Shown here piece after piece: positions 44,828 through 53,999 of a DNA stretch of 64,000 nt. Made by a program: the position numbers and the translations under genes. The notes under the pieces were generated by a model. That model worked only from the letters and a program-made list of their open reading frames with translations, was not told the DNA's origin and made no database searches. The DNA is from JBBRHQ01 sp963725315 (lineage in GTDB: Bacteria; Actinomycetota; Thermoleophilia; Solirubrobacterales; 70-9). Position 1 is the first letter of the stretch; every line of letters starts with the position of its first letter. The stretch is from the NCBI GenBank assembly GCA_963725315.1, contig CAVRYA010000002.1, forward strand, positions 1 to 64,000, read 5' to 3'.

Positions 44828-46306
44828 CCCGCCTCGGAGTAGGCCGGCTCCCCCTCGGCCTCGGGCTGGCTTCGGCGCGCCCGCCGGCTTCGACTCGAGC
44901 ACGGTCAGCGCGAGCACCAGGGCGGCGCCGACCAGGGCGGCGCCGACCAGGTAGGCGAGGTGATAGCCGGAGTTGAGCGCGACGGCGTGGGACTCGCCGG
45001 CGGCCTGGAGGCTGTCGGTGCGCTGCGTGGCGAGGGTGGCGAGCACAGCGAGGCCGATCGCCCCGCCGACCTGAACGCTGCTGTTGACCAGGCCGGAGGC
45101 GAGGCCCAGAGTCGCTCTGGGTGGCGCCCGACATCGCCAGGTTCATCAGCGAGGGGAAGCCGAGGCCGGCGCCGGCGCCGAGCAGGACCATCGGCGGCAC
45201 CAGGTCGGTCGACGAAGTTGCCGTCCACCGGGGTGCGGGCGAAGAGCAGCAGGCCGAGGCCGATCAGCACCAGGCTGGGGATCAGGGTGGCGCGGGGGCC
45301 GAAGCGCATCACCAGGCGATCGGAGACGCGCAGCGACATCGCTCCCATGACGATCGTCGCCGGCAGGAAGGCGAGGCCGACGTCGAGCGGGTCGTAGCCG
45401 AGGATCTGCTGCATGTAGAGGGCGCCGAGGAAGAACATCCCGAACATCCCGGCGACCAGCAGCGCCTGGATCACGTTGCGCTCCGGCGACGTTGCGCGAG
45501 CGGAACAGCCGCAAGGGCATCAGCGGGTTGGGGATCCGCGCCTGCCGGAGCACGAAGGCCGACCAGCAGGGCCAGCGAGATCGCCGCCGAGGATCAGCGT
45601 GTGGGCCGAGATCCAGCCGTGTTCGGTGATCCCGAGGATCGTGTAGACGCCGAGCATCAGCCCGGACGGTGAGCAGCAGGGCGCCGGGGATGTCGGCGCC
45701 CGCACCGAGGCCGATGCCGCCGCGATCCTCGACCAGCCGGATGGCGAGGAAGGCGGTCGCGACGCCGATCGGCAGGTTGATGAAGAAGATCCAGTGCCAG
45801 CTGATCGCCTCGGTGACCACGCCCGCCGGCCAGCAGACCGATCGATCCTCCGGCGGAGGCGACGAAGCCGAAGACGCCGATCGCCTTCGCCTGGTCGGCC
45901 GGGCGCCGGGAACATGGTCACGATCATCCCCAGGATCACCGCCGAGGTCAGCGCGCCGCCGACTCCCTGGACGAAGCGGGCGCCGATCAGCATCTCCTGG
46001 CTCTGCGAGACCCCGCAGAGGAGCGAGGCCGTGGTGAACACGGCGAGGCCGATCAGGAACACCCGCCGCTGGCCGATCAGGTCTCCGAGCCGGCCCGAGA
46101 GCAGCAGCAGCCCGCCGAAGGCGATCAGGTAGGCGTTGACCACCCAGGCGAGGCTGCTCTGCGAGAAGCCGAGGTCGTCCTTGATCGAGGGCAGGGCGAC
46201 GTTGACGATCGTCGCGTCGACGACGATCATCAGCATCCCCGTGCAGAGGACGTAGAGGGCGATCCAGCGCTTGCGGTCGCCGTCGGGTGTTTGGTTCGTG
46301 ACTCAT
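44824..46306 (-). CDS. DHA2/EmrB-type MFS drug efflux transporter, many frameshifts
   Basis: The start 'MSHEPNT' at 46306 leads, after a shift, to 'MLMIVVDATIVNVALPSIKD' (motif D1 of the 14-helix DHA2 family) and 'GGLLLLSGRLGDLIGQRRVF' (motif A). 'FVQGVGGALTSAVILGMIVT' (motif C-like), 'MFFLGALYMQQILGYDPLDV' and 'LGAGAGLGFPSLMNLAMSGA' follow. The end 'AEGEPAYSEAG' stops at 44824. Breaks lie near 46,270, 45,910, 45,840, 45,670, 45,570, 45,490, 45,210, 45,110 and 44,870. All transporter motifs survive, so base errors are likelier than decay. Substrate unknown. Confidence 0.82.
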
Positions 46307-46323
46307 CGCCGAGCTGTCTCCGA

Positions 46324-47251
46324 CTACCCGCTCCGGACCGGTCCAATCAAGCCAGCGACCGTGCGGGTGTGCGGTGCCGACGCGCTCGCCGTCGATCTCC
46401 AGCGCGAAGAGGCCGTGCTCGCCGGTGTGCTCCGCGGTGACGTAGGTCGTCCGGCCGACGATCTCGCGCAGGCGCTCGGCGGCCCCCTCGGGGCAGGTAG
46501 GCGAGGACCGCGGTGTGGAAGACGACGACCTGGGCGCCCGGCCGGCGCCTCGGCGATCAGCTCCGGTAGCAGCTCCAGCGCGTCGCCTTCGACCACCCGG
46601 GGCGGGTGCTCGCTCGGCGATCGCCAGGGCCGCGTCGAGCCGCTCAAGCCGCTCCGGCTGGTCGGCGAATGCGCAGGCCCGCAGCCACTCGTCGTCGCGG
46701 CAGGGCGACAGGTCGATGCCGACCCGCGAGTGCCGATCGGCGGGATCTGCAGCGGCGGCCGGCGCCCCGCAAGCTCGCAGGAGAGCGAGAGCACGGAGCC
46801 GGGTCCCCGGCGCGCCTCGCCGCAGAAGTCGTAGGCGTAGCGGTCGAGGTTGAGCAGCAGTCCCCGGCTCGCCCCGACCTCGATCAGCGCCAGCGGGCGG
46901 CCGTCCGAGGCGGCGGCGAGGCAGGGCAGCAGGTAGTTGCAGCGGGCCACCTCGTTGGTCTGGGTGCTGCGGGCGCGGATCGTCTCCAGCAGCGGCTCCG
47001 CGGTGGTCGCGGCAGTAGGCGAGCAGCGCCTCAGGGTCCGCCGGGAACGGCTCACCGGCTCGCCGGGTCTGCAGGTGGACGGCCGCCATCAGCAGCATCG
47101 GCCAGCGCTGGTCGGGCGTCGCCTCCAGCATCATCCCGGTGATCTCGGGGTCGCCGGCGACCCCGCCGGAGAGGCTGCGATAGAGCGGCGAGGGCGAGAA
47201 CTCGGCGAATCCCCGGAAGCGGGCCTCGATCGTCTCGGTCTCGGTGGGCAT
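46324..47251 (-). CDS. DUF2332 family protein, several frameshifts
   Basis: The start at ATG 47251 gives 'MPTETETIEARFRGFAEFSP' then 'YRSLSGGVAGDPEITGMMLE'. The core 'TNEVARCNYLLPCLAAAS', 'ALIEVGASRGLLLNLDRYAY' (a SAM-like glycine-rich turn) and 'IGTRVGIDLSPCRDDEWLRA' is typical of DUF2332. The end 'GTAHPHGRWLDW' is the expected C-terminus, but its stop is unclear: one frame stops at 46324 and the other runs into the MFS start. Breaks are near 46,990, 46,735, 46,610 and 46,500. Function unknown; a methyltransferase-like fold has been suggested by the glycine-rich turn (my inference). Confidence 0.75.
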
Positions 47252-47796
47252 CCGCTTCAGGGTGGCAGATGGCCGCCGCCCGGACATCGATGGTGAGGCC
47301 GGCGGGAGCGGGCGGGCTAGCTGCGGGCGTCGGGGCTCCGGGGTATCGCCTGCAGCACCCTGCTCCCAGTGACTTGCGCCCCGGTCGCTCGGCCGCGGAG
47401 GGCAGGTGTCTCCGTGGCGGCCGGCGGCTCGATCGCCGCGGCAGCGAAGCTAGAGAGCCGGGCGGACGCCGCCGGCGACCAGCCGGGAACGAAAAAGCAA
47501 CCGGGGGAAGCGCTCTTCGCCTGCCTCGAACGTAGCCTTCATCCGAACAAAGCTCGGTGCGCTTCCTGTCGAGTGAGTTGCGCCGCTTGGCTCTGCGGTG
47601 TCCCTCTCTCTCCCGGTTGCAGGGCCAACCTAGCGCACGATCAGGCGATCCGCGACAGACCTCGGCGGACCGGTTGCCGCAAACTGCGCGGATTTCGTTT
47701 CCCCCGCCAGGGGCCGCGGCGTCTCGCATTCCCTCGTCCAAGGTGGCCTGCCGATTTGCCCGGATCCGCAGGCGCGCGTATACGGTCGAGGCGACG
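47252..47796. other. Divergent intergenic region
   Basis: About 545 bases. It holds the promoter of the sugar transporter at its right end (see separate entry) and presumably one for the DUF2332 gene at its left end. No gene or structured RNA was seen between them. Confidence 0.4.
47756..47784 (+). promoter_or_regulatory. Sigma-70-type promoter of the sugar transporter
   Basis: TTGCCC (47756-47761), a 17-base spacer, and TATACG (47779-47784). The ATG follows 12 bases after the -10 element, so the transcript would be leaderless or nearly so. Confidence 0.5.
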
Positions 47797-49236
47797 ATGA
47801 GCACGGACCTCGAAGCGTCTCGTCGCAGGGCCCGCCGTAACGTCATCCTCACGGCGGCGATAGCCGGGCTGGGGGATTGCTGTTCGGCTACGACACCGGG
47901 ATCATCGCCAGCGCCCTGCTGTTCATCAAGACCGACTTCGACCTCGGCAGCTTCGCCCAGGGGGTGGTCGTCGCCGCGGTCCCGGTCGGCGCGATCGGCG
48001 GCGCCGCCTTCGCCGGCCCGGCCGCCGACACCTACGGGCGGCGGCGGATGATCCTGCTCGCGGCGACGGTCTTCTCGATCGGCGCGCTCGGCAGCGCCGC
48101 GGCGCCAAACACCGAGGTGCTGGTGATCGCCCGGGTCGTGATCGGCGTCGCAATCGGCCTCGCCTCGGCGGCGGCGCCGGTCTACATCTCGGAGGTCGCA
48201 CCGCCGGAGTCGCGAGGGCGGTTGGTGAGCTTCTTCCAGCTGGCGGTGACGGTCGGGATCCTGGTCGCCTACCTGGTCGGGCTCGCTTTCGACCCATCCG
48301 AGGGCTGGCGTTGGATGCTCGGGCTCGGGGTGGTCCCGGCGCTGGCCCTCGGCTTCGGCATGCTGCGGATGCCGCAGAGCCCGCGCTGGCTGGTGATGAC
48401 CGGCGACGACTACGCGGCCCGCGCGACCCTGGCCAAGATCCGCGTCGACGACCCGGACACGATCGACCGCGAGCTGGCCGAGATCAAGGAGAGCATCGAC
48501 GACAAGCCGGGGGCTGGCACGAGCTGCTCGAGCCGCTGGTCAAAGCGGCGCTGGTGGTCGGCGTCGGTCTGGCGATCCTGCAGCAGGTCACCGGCATAAA
48601 CACGGTGATCTACTACGCGCCGACGATCGTCCAGTTCACCGGGGTCAACTCCAGCGCCGGGGCGATCATCGCCGCGATCGGGGTCGGCATCGTCAACGTC
48701 GGCATGACGGTCGTCGCCCTGCGCCTCCTCGACCGCGCAGGGCGACGGCCGCTGCTGCTGCTACGGGGTCGGCGGGATGAGCCTCTCGCTGTTCGCCCTC
48801 GGGGCGGCGTTCATCGGCGGAGGCGGCAGCACGATCGCCTCGATCGTGGCGATCGTCAGCCTGATGCTCTACGTCGCCGCCTTCGCGATCAGCCTCGGGC
48901 CGATCTTCTGGCTGCTCAACGCCGAGATCTACCCGCTCAGCGTGCGCAGCAAGGCCGCCGGGATCGGGACGATGGCCAACTGGACCTTCAACTTCATCGT
49001 CTCGCTCACCTTCCTGCTGCTGATTAACGGACTCGGGCGAACCGGGGCGTTCTGGCTCTACGCGGCGATCGGGCTGTTCACCCTGTGGTTCTGCTGGAAG
49101 TTCGTCCCGGAGACCAAGGACAAGCGCCTCGAGGACATCCAGGCCTTCTTCGAGGAGCGGGTGGCGGGCCGTCGCGGCGGCGCGAACCCGCGGGCGTCCG
49201 AGCGCCCGTCGCGCCGCGCCCGCGAAGCTAACCTGA
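47797..49236 (+). CDS. Sugar-porter family MFS transporter, several frameshifts, stop lost
   Basis: Twelve-helix sugar:proton symporter type. 'LLFGYDTGIIASALLFIKTD' (helix 1), 'GPAADTYGRRRMILLAATVF' (loop 2-3 GRR motif), 'YISEVAPPESRGRLVSFFQL' (PESRG after helix 4), 'LAILQQVTGINTVIYYAPTI' (QQxTGIN sugar motif), 'EIYPLSVRSKAAGIGTMANW' and 'FVPETKDKRLEDIQ' (PETK, C-terminus) are all present. Breaks lie near 47,873, 48,512 and 48,765. The open frame then runs straight into metF. In the other two frames stops lie at 49229 and 49234, so I end the gene there and attribute the read-through to one more indel. Confidence 0.85.
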
Positions 49237-49241
49237 GCCGA

Positions 49242-50157
49242 ATGCGAATCGACGAGATCCTCGCCACCCGCACGCCCGTCTTCTCGGTCGAGTTCTTCCC
49301 GCCGAAGACCGAGGAGGCGAAGGAGGAGCTGCTGGAGACCGCGCGCTCGCTGCGCGAGCTGGAGCCCGACTTCGTCTCGGTCACCTACGGCGCCGGCGGC
49401 TCCACCCGCGAGGGCACGGTCGAGATCACCCGCACCCTGAAGGAGGAGCTCGGCCTCGAGGTGATGGCTCACCTGAGCTGCGTCGGGGAGACCCGGGAGG
49501 GCCTCGGCGCGACCCTCGACCGGATCGCCGAGGCGGGGATCGAGAACGTCTTCGCGCTGCGCGGCGATCCTCCCCGCGGCGAGGCCGACTTCGTGCAGCC
49601 CGAGGGCGGGCTCGGCAGCGCCGCCGAGCTCGCGGCGTTCATCACCGAGGGCTACGACTTCACGCTCGGCGGCGCCTGCTTCCCGGAGGTCCACCCCGAG
49701 GCCCCCGACCTCGATACCGACCTGCGCTACCTGAAGACCAAGGTCGACTCCGGCGCCCGCTTCCTGATCACCCAGCTCTTCTTCGACAACCAGGTCTATT
49801 TCGACTTCGTCGCCGCGGCCCGCGACCACGGGATCGAGGTGCCGATCCTCGCCGGGGTGATTCCGGTCGCCAGCTTCGCCCAGACGAAGCGGATCTGCGA
49901 GCTCTGCGACGCCAGCATCCCCGATCGCCTCGAGACCGCGATGCTGGGCGCGGGCGGGGACCCGCAGGCGGAGTTCGAGCTCGGCGTCGCCTTCGCCGCC
50001 CAGCAGTGCGCCGAGCTGCTGATCGCCGGCGTCCCCGGGATCCACTTCTACGCGCTCAATCGGGCCCCGGCGACCCGCGCGGTGCTCGGCGCGCTGCGGG
50101 CTTCGCGTCCCTGGGAGCGGACCCGGGTGCGAGCCGTCGGAGCCGAGCCGGGCCTGA
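49242..50157 (+). CDS. metF: Methylenetetrahydrofolate reductase
   Basis: Reduces 5,10-methylene-THF to 5-methyl-THF for methionine synthesis. The ATG at 49242 gives 'MRIDEILATRTPVFSVEFFP' with the catalytic Glu in 'SVEFFPPKTEEAKEEL'. 'FVSVTYGAGGSTREGTVEIT', 'MAHLSCVGETREGL', 'NVFALRGDPPRGEADF', 'LKTKVDSGARFLITQLFFDN' and 'GVPGIHFYALNRAPATRAVL' (C-terminal helix) cover the whole TIM barrel. No in-frame stop occurs before the hydrolase. Stops in the other frames at 50155 and 50159 mark the likely true end after 'RASRPWERTR'. Confidence 0.93.
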
Positions 50158-50174
50158 CTAGACTGCACCGGCTC

Positions 50175-51023
50175 ATGGGCGAGTTCAGATACGAGGGCTA
50201 CAGGGTCAGCTACGACGAGTACGGCGCCGGTGACCGGGTGCTGGTCCTGATCCACGGCCTGCTGATGAGCCGGCACATGTTCGATCGCCTCGGCCCGGCG
50301 CTGGCTGAGCAGGGCAACCGGGTGATCGCTGTCGACCTGCTCGGCCATGGCCGCTCCGACCGCCCCGAGGACCTGCGCCTCTATTCGATGCCGCTGTTCG
50401 CGCGCCAGGTCGAGGCGCTGCTCGACCACCTCGGGCTCGAGACGGCTGTGGTCGGCGGCACCTCGCTGGGCGCCAACGTCGCGCTCGAGTTCGCGACCCA
50501 CTATCCCGACCGGGTCGAGGGCCTGTTCATCGAGATGCCGGTGCTCGACAATGCCCTGGCCGCGGTCGCGGGGCTGTTCGCGCCGCTGATGCTCGGGCTG
50601 CGGGTCGCCAGGCCGCTCTTCGAAGGGGTCTCCCGCCTCACCTCGCTGGTGCCGAGGAGCCACCCGCTGATCGATCTCGTGCTCGACGCCGTGCGGCAGC
50701 GCCCAGGGCCATCGCTGGCCGTCCTCGAGGGCCTGCTGCTGGGGGAGACCGCCCCCCATCGCGAGGAGCGGCGGCGGATCACCCAGCCGACCCTGATCGT
50801 CGGCCACCCCGCCGACCCGTTGCATCCGTTCAGCGACTCGGGGATGCTCGCCGAGGAGATACCCGCCGCCCGCCTGGTCGAGGCCGACACGATCCTCGAG
50901 TGGAGGATCAGTCCGGAGCGACTCGACGACCAGCTGGCGTCCTTCCTCGAGGGGGTCTGGTCGGGCTCGGCGGCGGTGCGCGAGCGCCCCAAGCCCCGGA
51001 TCGTCTCCGGCGGCGGCGCGTAG
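50175..51023 (+). CDS. Alpha/beta hydrolase
   Basis: 282 residues from ATG 50175. 'VLVLIHGLLMSRHMFDRLGP' is the oxyanion HG strand. 'VIAVDLLGHGRSDRPED' follows. The nucleophile elbow is 'AVVGGTSLGANVALEFATHY' (G-T-S-L-G, Ser). The acid is in 'TLIVGHPADPLHPFSDSGML'. The usual C-terminal catalytic His is not where expected: the segment reads 'LVEADTILEWRISPERLDDQ'. It may be inactive, or use another His such as the one in 'DPLHPF'. It is in frame with metF without a stop between them. Confidence 0.82.
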   Translation: MGEFRYEGYRVSYDEYGAGDRVLVLIHGLLMSRHMFDRLGPALAEQGNRVIAVDLLGHGRSDRPEDLRLYSMPLFARQVEALLDHLGLETAVVGGTSLGANVALEFATHYPDRVEGLFIEMPVLDNALAAVAGLFAPLMLGLRVARPLFEGVSRLTSLVPRSHPLIDLVLDAVRQRPGPSLAVLEGLLLGETAPHREERRRITQPTLIVGHPADPLHPFSDSGMLAEEIPAARLVEADTILEWRISPERLDDQLASFLEGVWSGSAAVRERPKPRIVSGGGA

Positions 51024-51038
51024 GCGGCACCGGGTCCG

Positions 51039-51852
51039 ATGGCCAGCCGCAAGGAGGAGAAGGAGCGCCTGCGCCAGGCCCGCCTCGAGGCGGAGAAGCG
51101 CGAGACCTCGAGCCAGCGCCAGCGGCTGGTGCTCGGCTACGGGATTGCCGGGGTGCTGGCGATCGCCGTCCTGGTCGGGATCATCGTCGTCGTGTCCTCA
51201 TCCGGAGGCGGTGGGGCCAGCGGAGAAGCACACATCAACCAGGTGACCGGGGCGACCAACGACGTCCCGGTCGACGACCGCACCGGCACGCCGCCTCCCC
51301 CGGTGAAGACCACCGACCTGAAGCTGGCGGCGAAGAAGGCCGGCTGCGTGCTGCGGCTGCAACCTCCGCGACGAGGGCCACGACCACGTCCCCCCGGGGA
51401 CCACCGTCAAGTACGACACCAACCCGCCGACCTCCGGCGACCACGTCGAGCCTCCCGACCAGCAGGCCGACGGCGCCTACAGCGAGATGCCGGCGACAAT
51501 CGACGTCGTCCACTCGCTCGAGCACGGGCGGCTGGAGATCCAGTACGACCCGACCCTGCCCGAGCGCGACCAGCTCGAGCTGAAGGGCCTCTACGACACG
51601 ATGTACGCGGGGGCGCTCTTCTTCCCCAACCCGCAGATGCCCTACCAGGTAGCCGCGACGACCTGGACCAACCTGCTCGGCTGCAAGACCTACCGGGGAG
51701 CCGCGACCCTGGACGCGATCCGCGCCTTCGGCAAGGCGACCTGGGGGAAGTACGGGGGCGAGCCGGTGGAGGGGTTCGGCCCCCTGACCGGGCCGAAGCC
51801 CGACCAACCCCTCGCAGCAGTAGCCGCGGGATCCCCTCAGGGCGCTCTGTAG
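51039..51852 (+). CDS. DUF3105 family membrane-anchored protein, one frameshift
   Basis: A charged N-terminal helix ('KEEKERLRQARLEAEKRETS') and one transmembrane segment ('VLAIAVLVGIIVVVSSSGGG') precede the DUF3105 domain. The domain shows 'GHDHVPPGTTVKYDTNPPTS', 'VVHSLEHGRLEIQYDPTLPE' and 'VAATTWTNLLGCKTYRGA'. The His-rich 'GHDHV' and 'HSLEHG' motifs are the family hallmark and may bind metal; function unknown. One extra base near 51,360 breaks the frame (span 3n+1). Its 3' end overlaps the convergent acetyltransferase-like gene by 16 bases. Confidence 0.85.
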
Positions 51853-52804
51853 GCGGGGAAGAAGCCGCCTGTCTCGCGGCCGGCGCTGAGCCGCTCATAG
51901 GCGGCCGGGTCGCCGACCAGCTCGGAGGTGTGCCAGGGCTGCTCGCGGTTGGCGAAGCCGCGCTTGAACTCCTCCAGGCGGTCGCCGGGTGCCAGGCCGC
52001 CGCCGAGGTTGAGCGGCAGGCCGAGCTCCGCGGCGAGCTCGCAGAGGGCCGCGACGACGTTCTTCATCGGCGAGTCGCGCAGCTGGGGGTCGGCGGTGCC
52101 GCTGAGGAAGTAGTGGAGCATCGCGTCGCTTCGGACCGCGACCGAGGCGGCGGCCACCGCCCCGCCGGGTTCGCGGGCCCAGGCCAGCCAGCTGCCGCCC
52201 GGAGGCGAGGATGCGGTCGAAGTAGGCGGGGCCGAAGAAGTAGCGCTGCGAGGCGCCGGCCCTGCGCATCGTCTGCTCGTATGCCTCGAGGAAGCCCCGT
52301 CGCTCTTCGGGCGTGCTCTGCGGTCCCGCGGTGACCGCCACCGCGTAGCCGCGCCTCAGGTTGCGGCGGATCTGCTGGCGGTCGCTCATCCGGCTCTTCG
52401 GCGGCAGATCGGGGTCGGCGATCTGCACCACGCTTCGCTGCGTCGCGGAGCCGAGCGGAGGCTCGCCGAGCCGATGGCGGATGAAGACGCTGAGGAGCCC
52501 GGCGACCGAGAGGTCGAGCGCCGCCGGGTCGAGCGGGCGGGTCTGGGGCAGGGCCGGCGAAGCCCGGGTAGCCGTAGGGCGAGGCGGCGTCGGAGAGCGG
52601 CTCCCCCGGCACCCCGCTGACGATCAGCGGAGCAAGCAGCTCACCGCCCGAGTGGCGGATGCGCAGGGTGTGCGTGACTCCCTCCGCGTCGAGGAACTCG
52701 GGCGAGCGGAAGAACTCCTCCCCGGCGGCGGCCTCGCCGCGATCGGCGAGCAGCTCCGCCGAGGTCGCTCCGGCGCGCTCAGGCGGCTCCGCCGGCGCCG
52801 TCAC
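51837..52804 (-). CDS. FemAB/GNAT-like acyltransferase, frameshifts
   Basis: The start GTG 52804 gives 'VTAPAEPPERAGATSAELLA'. 'LSDAASPYGYPGFAG', 'RMSDRQQIRRNLRRGYAVAV', 'FLEAYEQTMRRAGASQRYFF', 'AVAAASVAVRSDAMLHYFLS' and 'LNLGGGLAPGDRLEEFKRGF' follow. The last three are the pattern of FemX-like/GNAT enzymes that add amino acids to peptidoglycan precursors or acyl groups to polysaccharides. Breaks lie near 52,560 and 52,200. The GTG overlaps the stop of the upstream GNAT gene (GTGA). Its place next to the polysaccharide cluster suggests a surface-related job (inference). Confidence 0.75.
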
Positions 52805-53343
52805 TCGAGCAGGTCCGCGGCCGCGGCCCGGAACTCGTCCGGGAGGACTCCCCAGACCTCGCAGTCGGCGAGCTCGCCGTCGCGCCGCAGGTGCGAGCGC
52901 ATCGTCCCCTCGTGGCGCCAGCCGAGGCTGGTCACGACCCGCTTTGCCGCCTCGTTGAAGGCGGGGATGCGACCGTAGACGCGGTGGGCGCCGAACTCGT
53001 CGAAGGCCTTGGCGATGGTCAGCGCCTCGGCGCGGCGGCCGACCCCCTTGCCGCGGACGTCGTCCCCGATCAGGGCGCCCAACTCCGGTGCGGTCTGGCG
53101 CTCGAGGCCGTAGAGGGCGGTGAAGCCGACCGGCTCGGCGTGGCCCTCGACCACGATCGCGTACTTGCGGTCCTCGCCTTCGGACTTGGCCGCCCTCGCA
53201 ACCCAGGCCCGCGCCTGCTCCTCGGAGAAGGACGGCCGCTGCTCCATCAGGGTCCGCGTCGCCTCGGGGTTGTTGAACCAGCGATGGACCGCGGCGGCGT
53301 CGCCGGGCTCGAAACGGCGCAGGCTGACGGCCGGCTCGCTCAT
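52801..53343 (-). CDS. GNAT N-acetyltransferase (RimJ/RimL type)
   Basis: 180 residues, intact. 'SLRRFEPGDAAAVHRWFNNP' is the N-terminal strand and helix. The acetyl-CoA loop is 'LGALIGDDVRGKGVGRRAEA' (R-G-x-G-x-G/A). 'VYGRIPAFNEAAKRVVTSLG' then 'WRHEGTMRSHLRRDGE' are the usual C-terminal elements. The substrate (protein N-terminus, amino sugar or antibiotic) is unknown. Confidence 0.87.
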   Translation of the reverse strand: MSEPAVSLRRFEPGDAAAVHRWFNNPEATRTLMEQRPSFSEEQARAWVARAAKSEGEDRKYAIVVEGHAEPVGFTALYGLERQTAPELGALIGDDVRGKGVGRRAEALTIAKAFDEFGAHRVYGRIPAFNEAAKRVVTSLGWRHEGTMRSHLRRDGELADCEVWGVLPDEFRAAAADLLE

Positions 53344-53435
53344 CCGCGCCAGACCCTAAATGAGAGGGCGCCGGGCCGAACTGCACGTTGCGTGCCCATT
53401 GGGGCCCCAACCTTGCGTTCGGCCTCATGCCGGGG

Positions 53436-53999
53436 TCAGTCGGGGGCCAGGCCCTGGCCGGTGATGATCAGGCCGAGGGTGCGGGCGAGGATGCGCAGGT
53501 CTAGCCAGAGGCTGCGGTGCTCGACGTAGAAGAGGTCGAGCTCGATCCGCTCCTCCCAGGGGATGCCGGCCCGTCCCTTGACCTGCGCCCAGCCGGTGAT
53601 CCCCGGCTTGACCTCGTGGCGGCGGCGCTGGCGCGGCGTGTAGCCGTCGACCTGGACGGGGATCGTCGGGCGCGGCCCGACCAGGGCCATCTCTCCCCGC
53701 AGGACGTTGACAAGGTTCGGAACCTCGTCGAGCGAGGTGCGCCGCAGGAAGCGGCCGGGCCGGGTGACCCGCGGGTCATCGCGCTCGACCGCGGTCCCGA
53801 CCCCGACCGGGTCGGAGCCCGCGACCATCGTCCGCAGCTTCAGCAGTTCGAACTCGCGCCCGCCGAACCCGACCCGCCGCTGGCGGTAGAGCACCGGGCC
53901 GGCGCTGTCGATTCGGATCCAGGCGGCGGCGATCGCCAGCAGCGGGGCGAGAACGAGCAGGGTGAGGGCCGCGAGGACGGCCTCCAGCGGTCTGCTCAT
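53436..53999 (-). CDS. Initiating sugar-1-phosphate transferase (bacterial sugar transferase)
   Basis: 187 residues, intact: the short form with one N-terminal hydrophobic helix ('VLAALTLLVLAPLLAIAAAW') and the catalytic domain. 'GPVLYRQRRVGFGGREFELL' then 'KLRTMV', 'RRTSLDEVPNLVNVLRGEMA' (Asp-Glu catalytic pair), 'LVGPRPTIPVQVDGY' and 'RHEVKPGITGWAQVKGR' are the family motifs. It attaches the first sugar phosphate to undecaprenyl phosphate and so starts repeat-unit assembly for the surface polysaccharide. ATG overlaps the stop of the upstream glycosyltransferase (ATGA). Confidence 0.92.
   Translation of the reverse strand: MSRPLEAVLAALTLLVLAPLLAIAAAWIRIDSAGPVLYRQRRVGFGGREFELLKLRTMVAGSDPVGVGTAVERDDPRVTRPGRFLRRTSLDEVPNLVNVLRGEMALVGPRPTIPVQVDGYTPRQRRRHEVKPGITGWAQVKGRAGIPWEERIELDLFYVEHRSLWLDLRILARTLGLIITGQGLAPD

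Noticed and set aside
45146..47287. 713-codon minus-strand frame joining DUF2332 and the MFS transporter as a possible fusion.
   Set aside because: Large parts match neither protein in this frame. It results from several indels between two ordinary adjacent genes.
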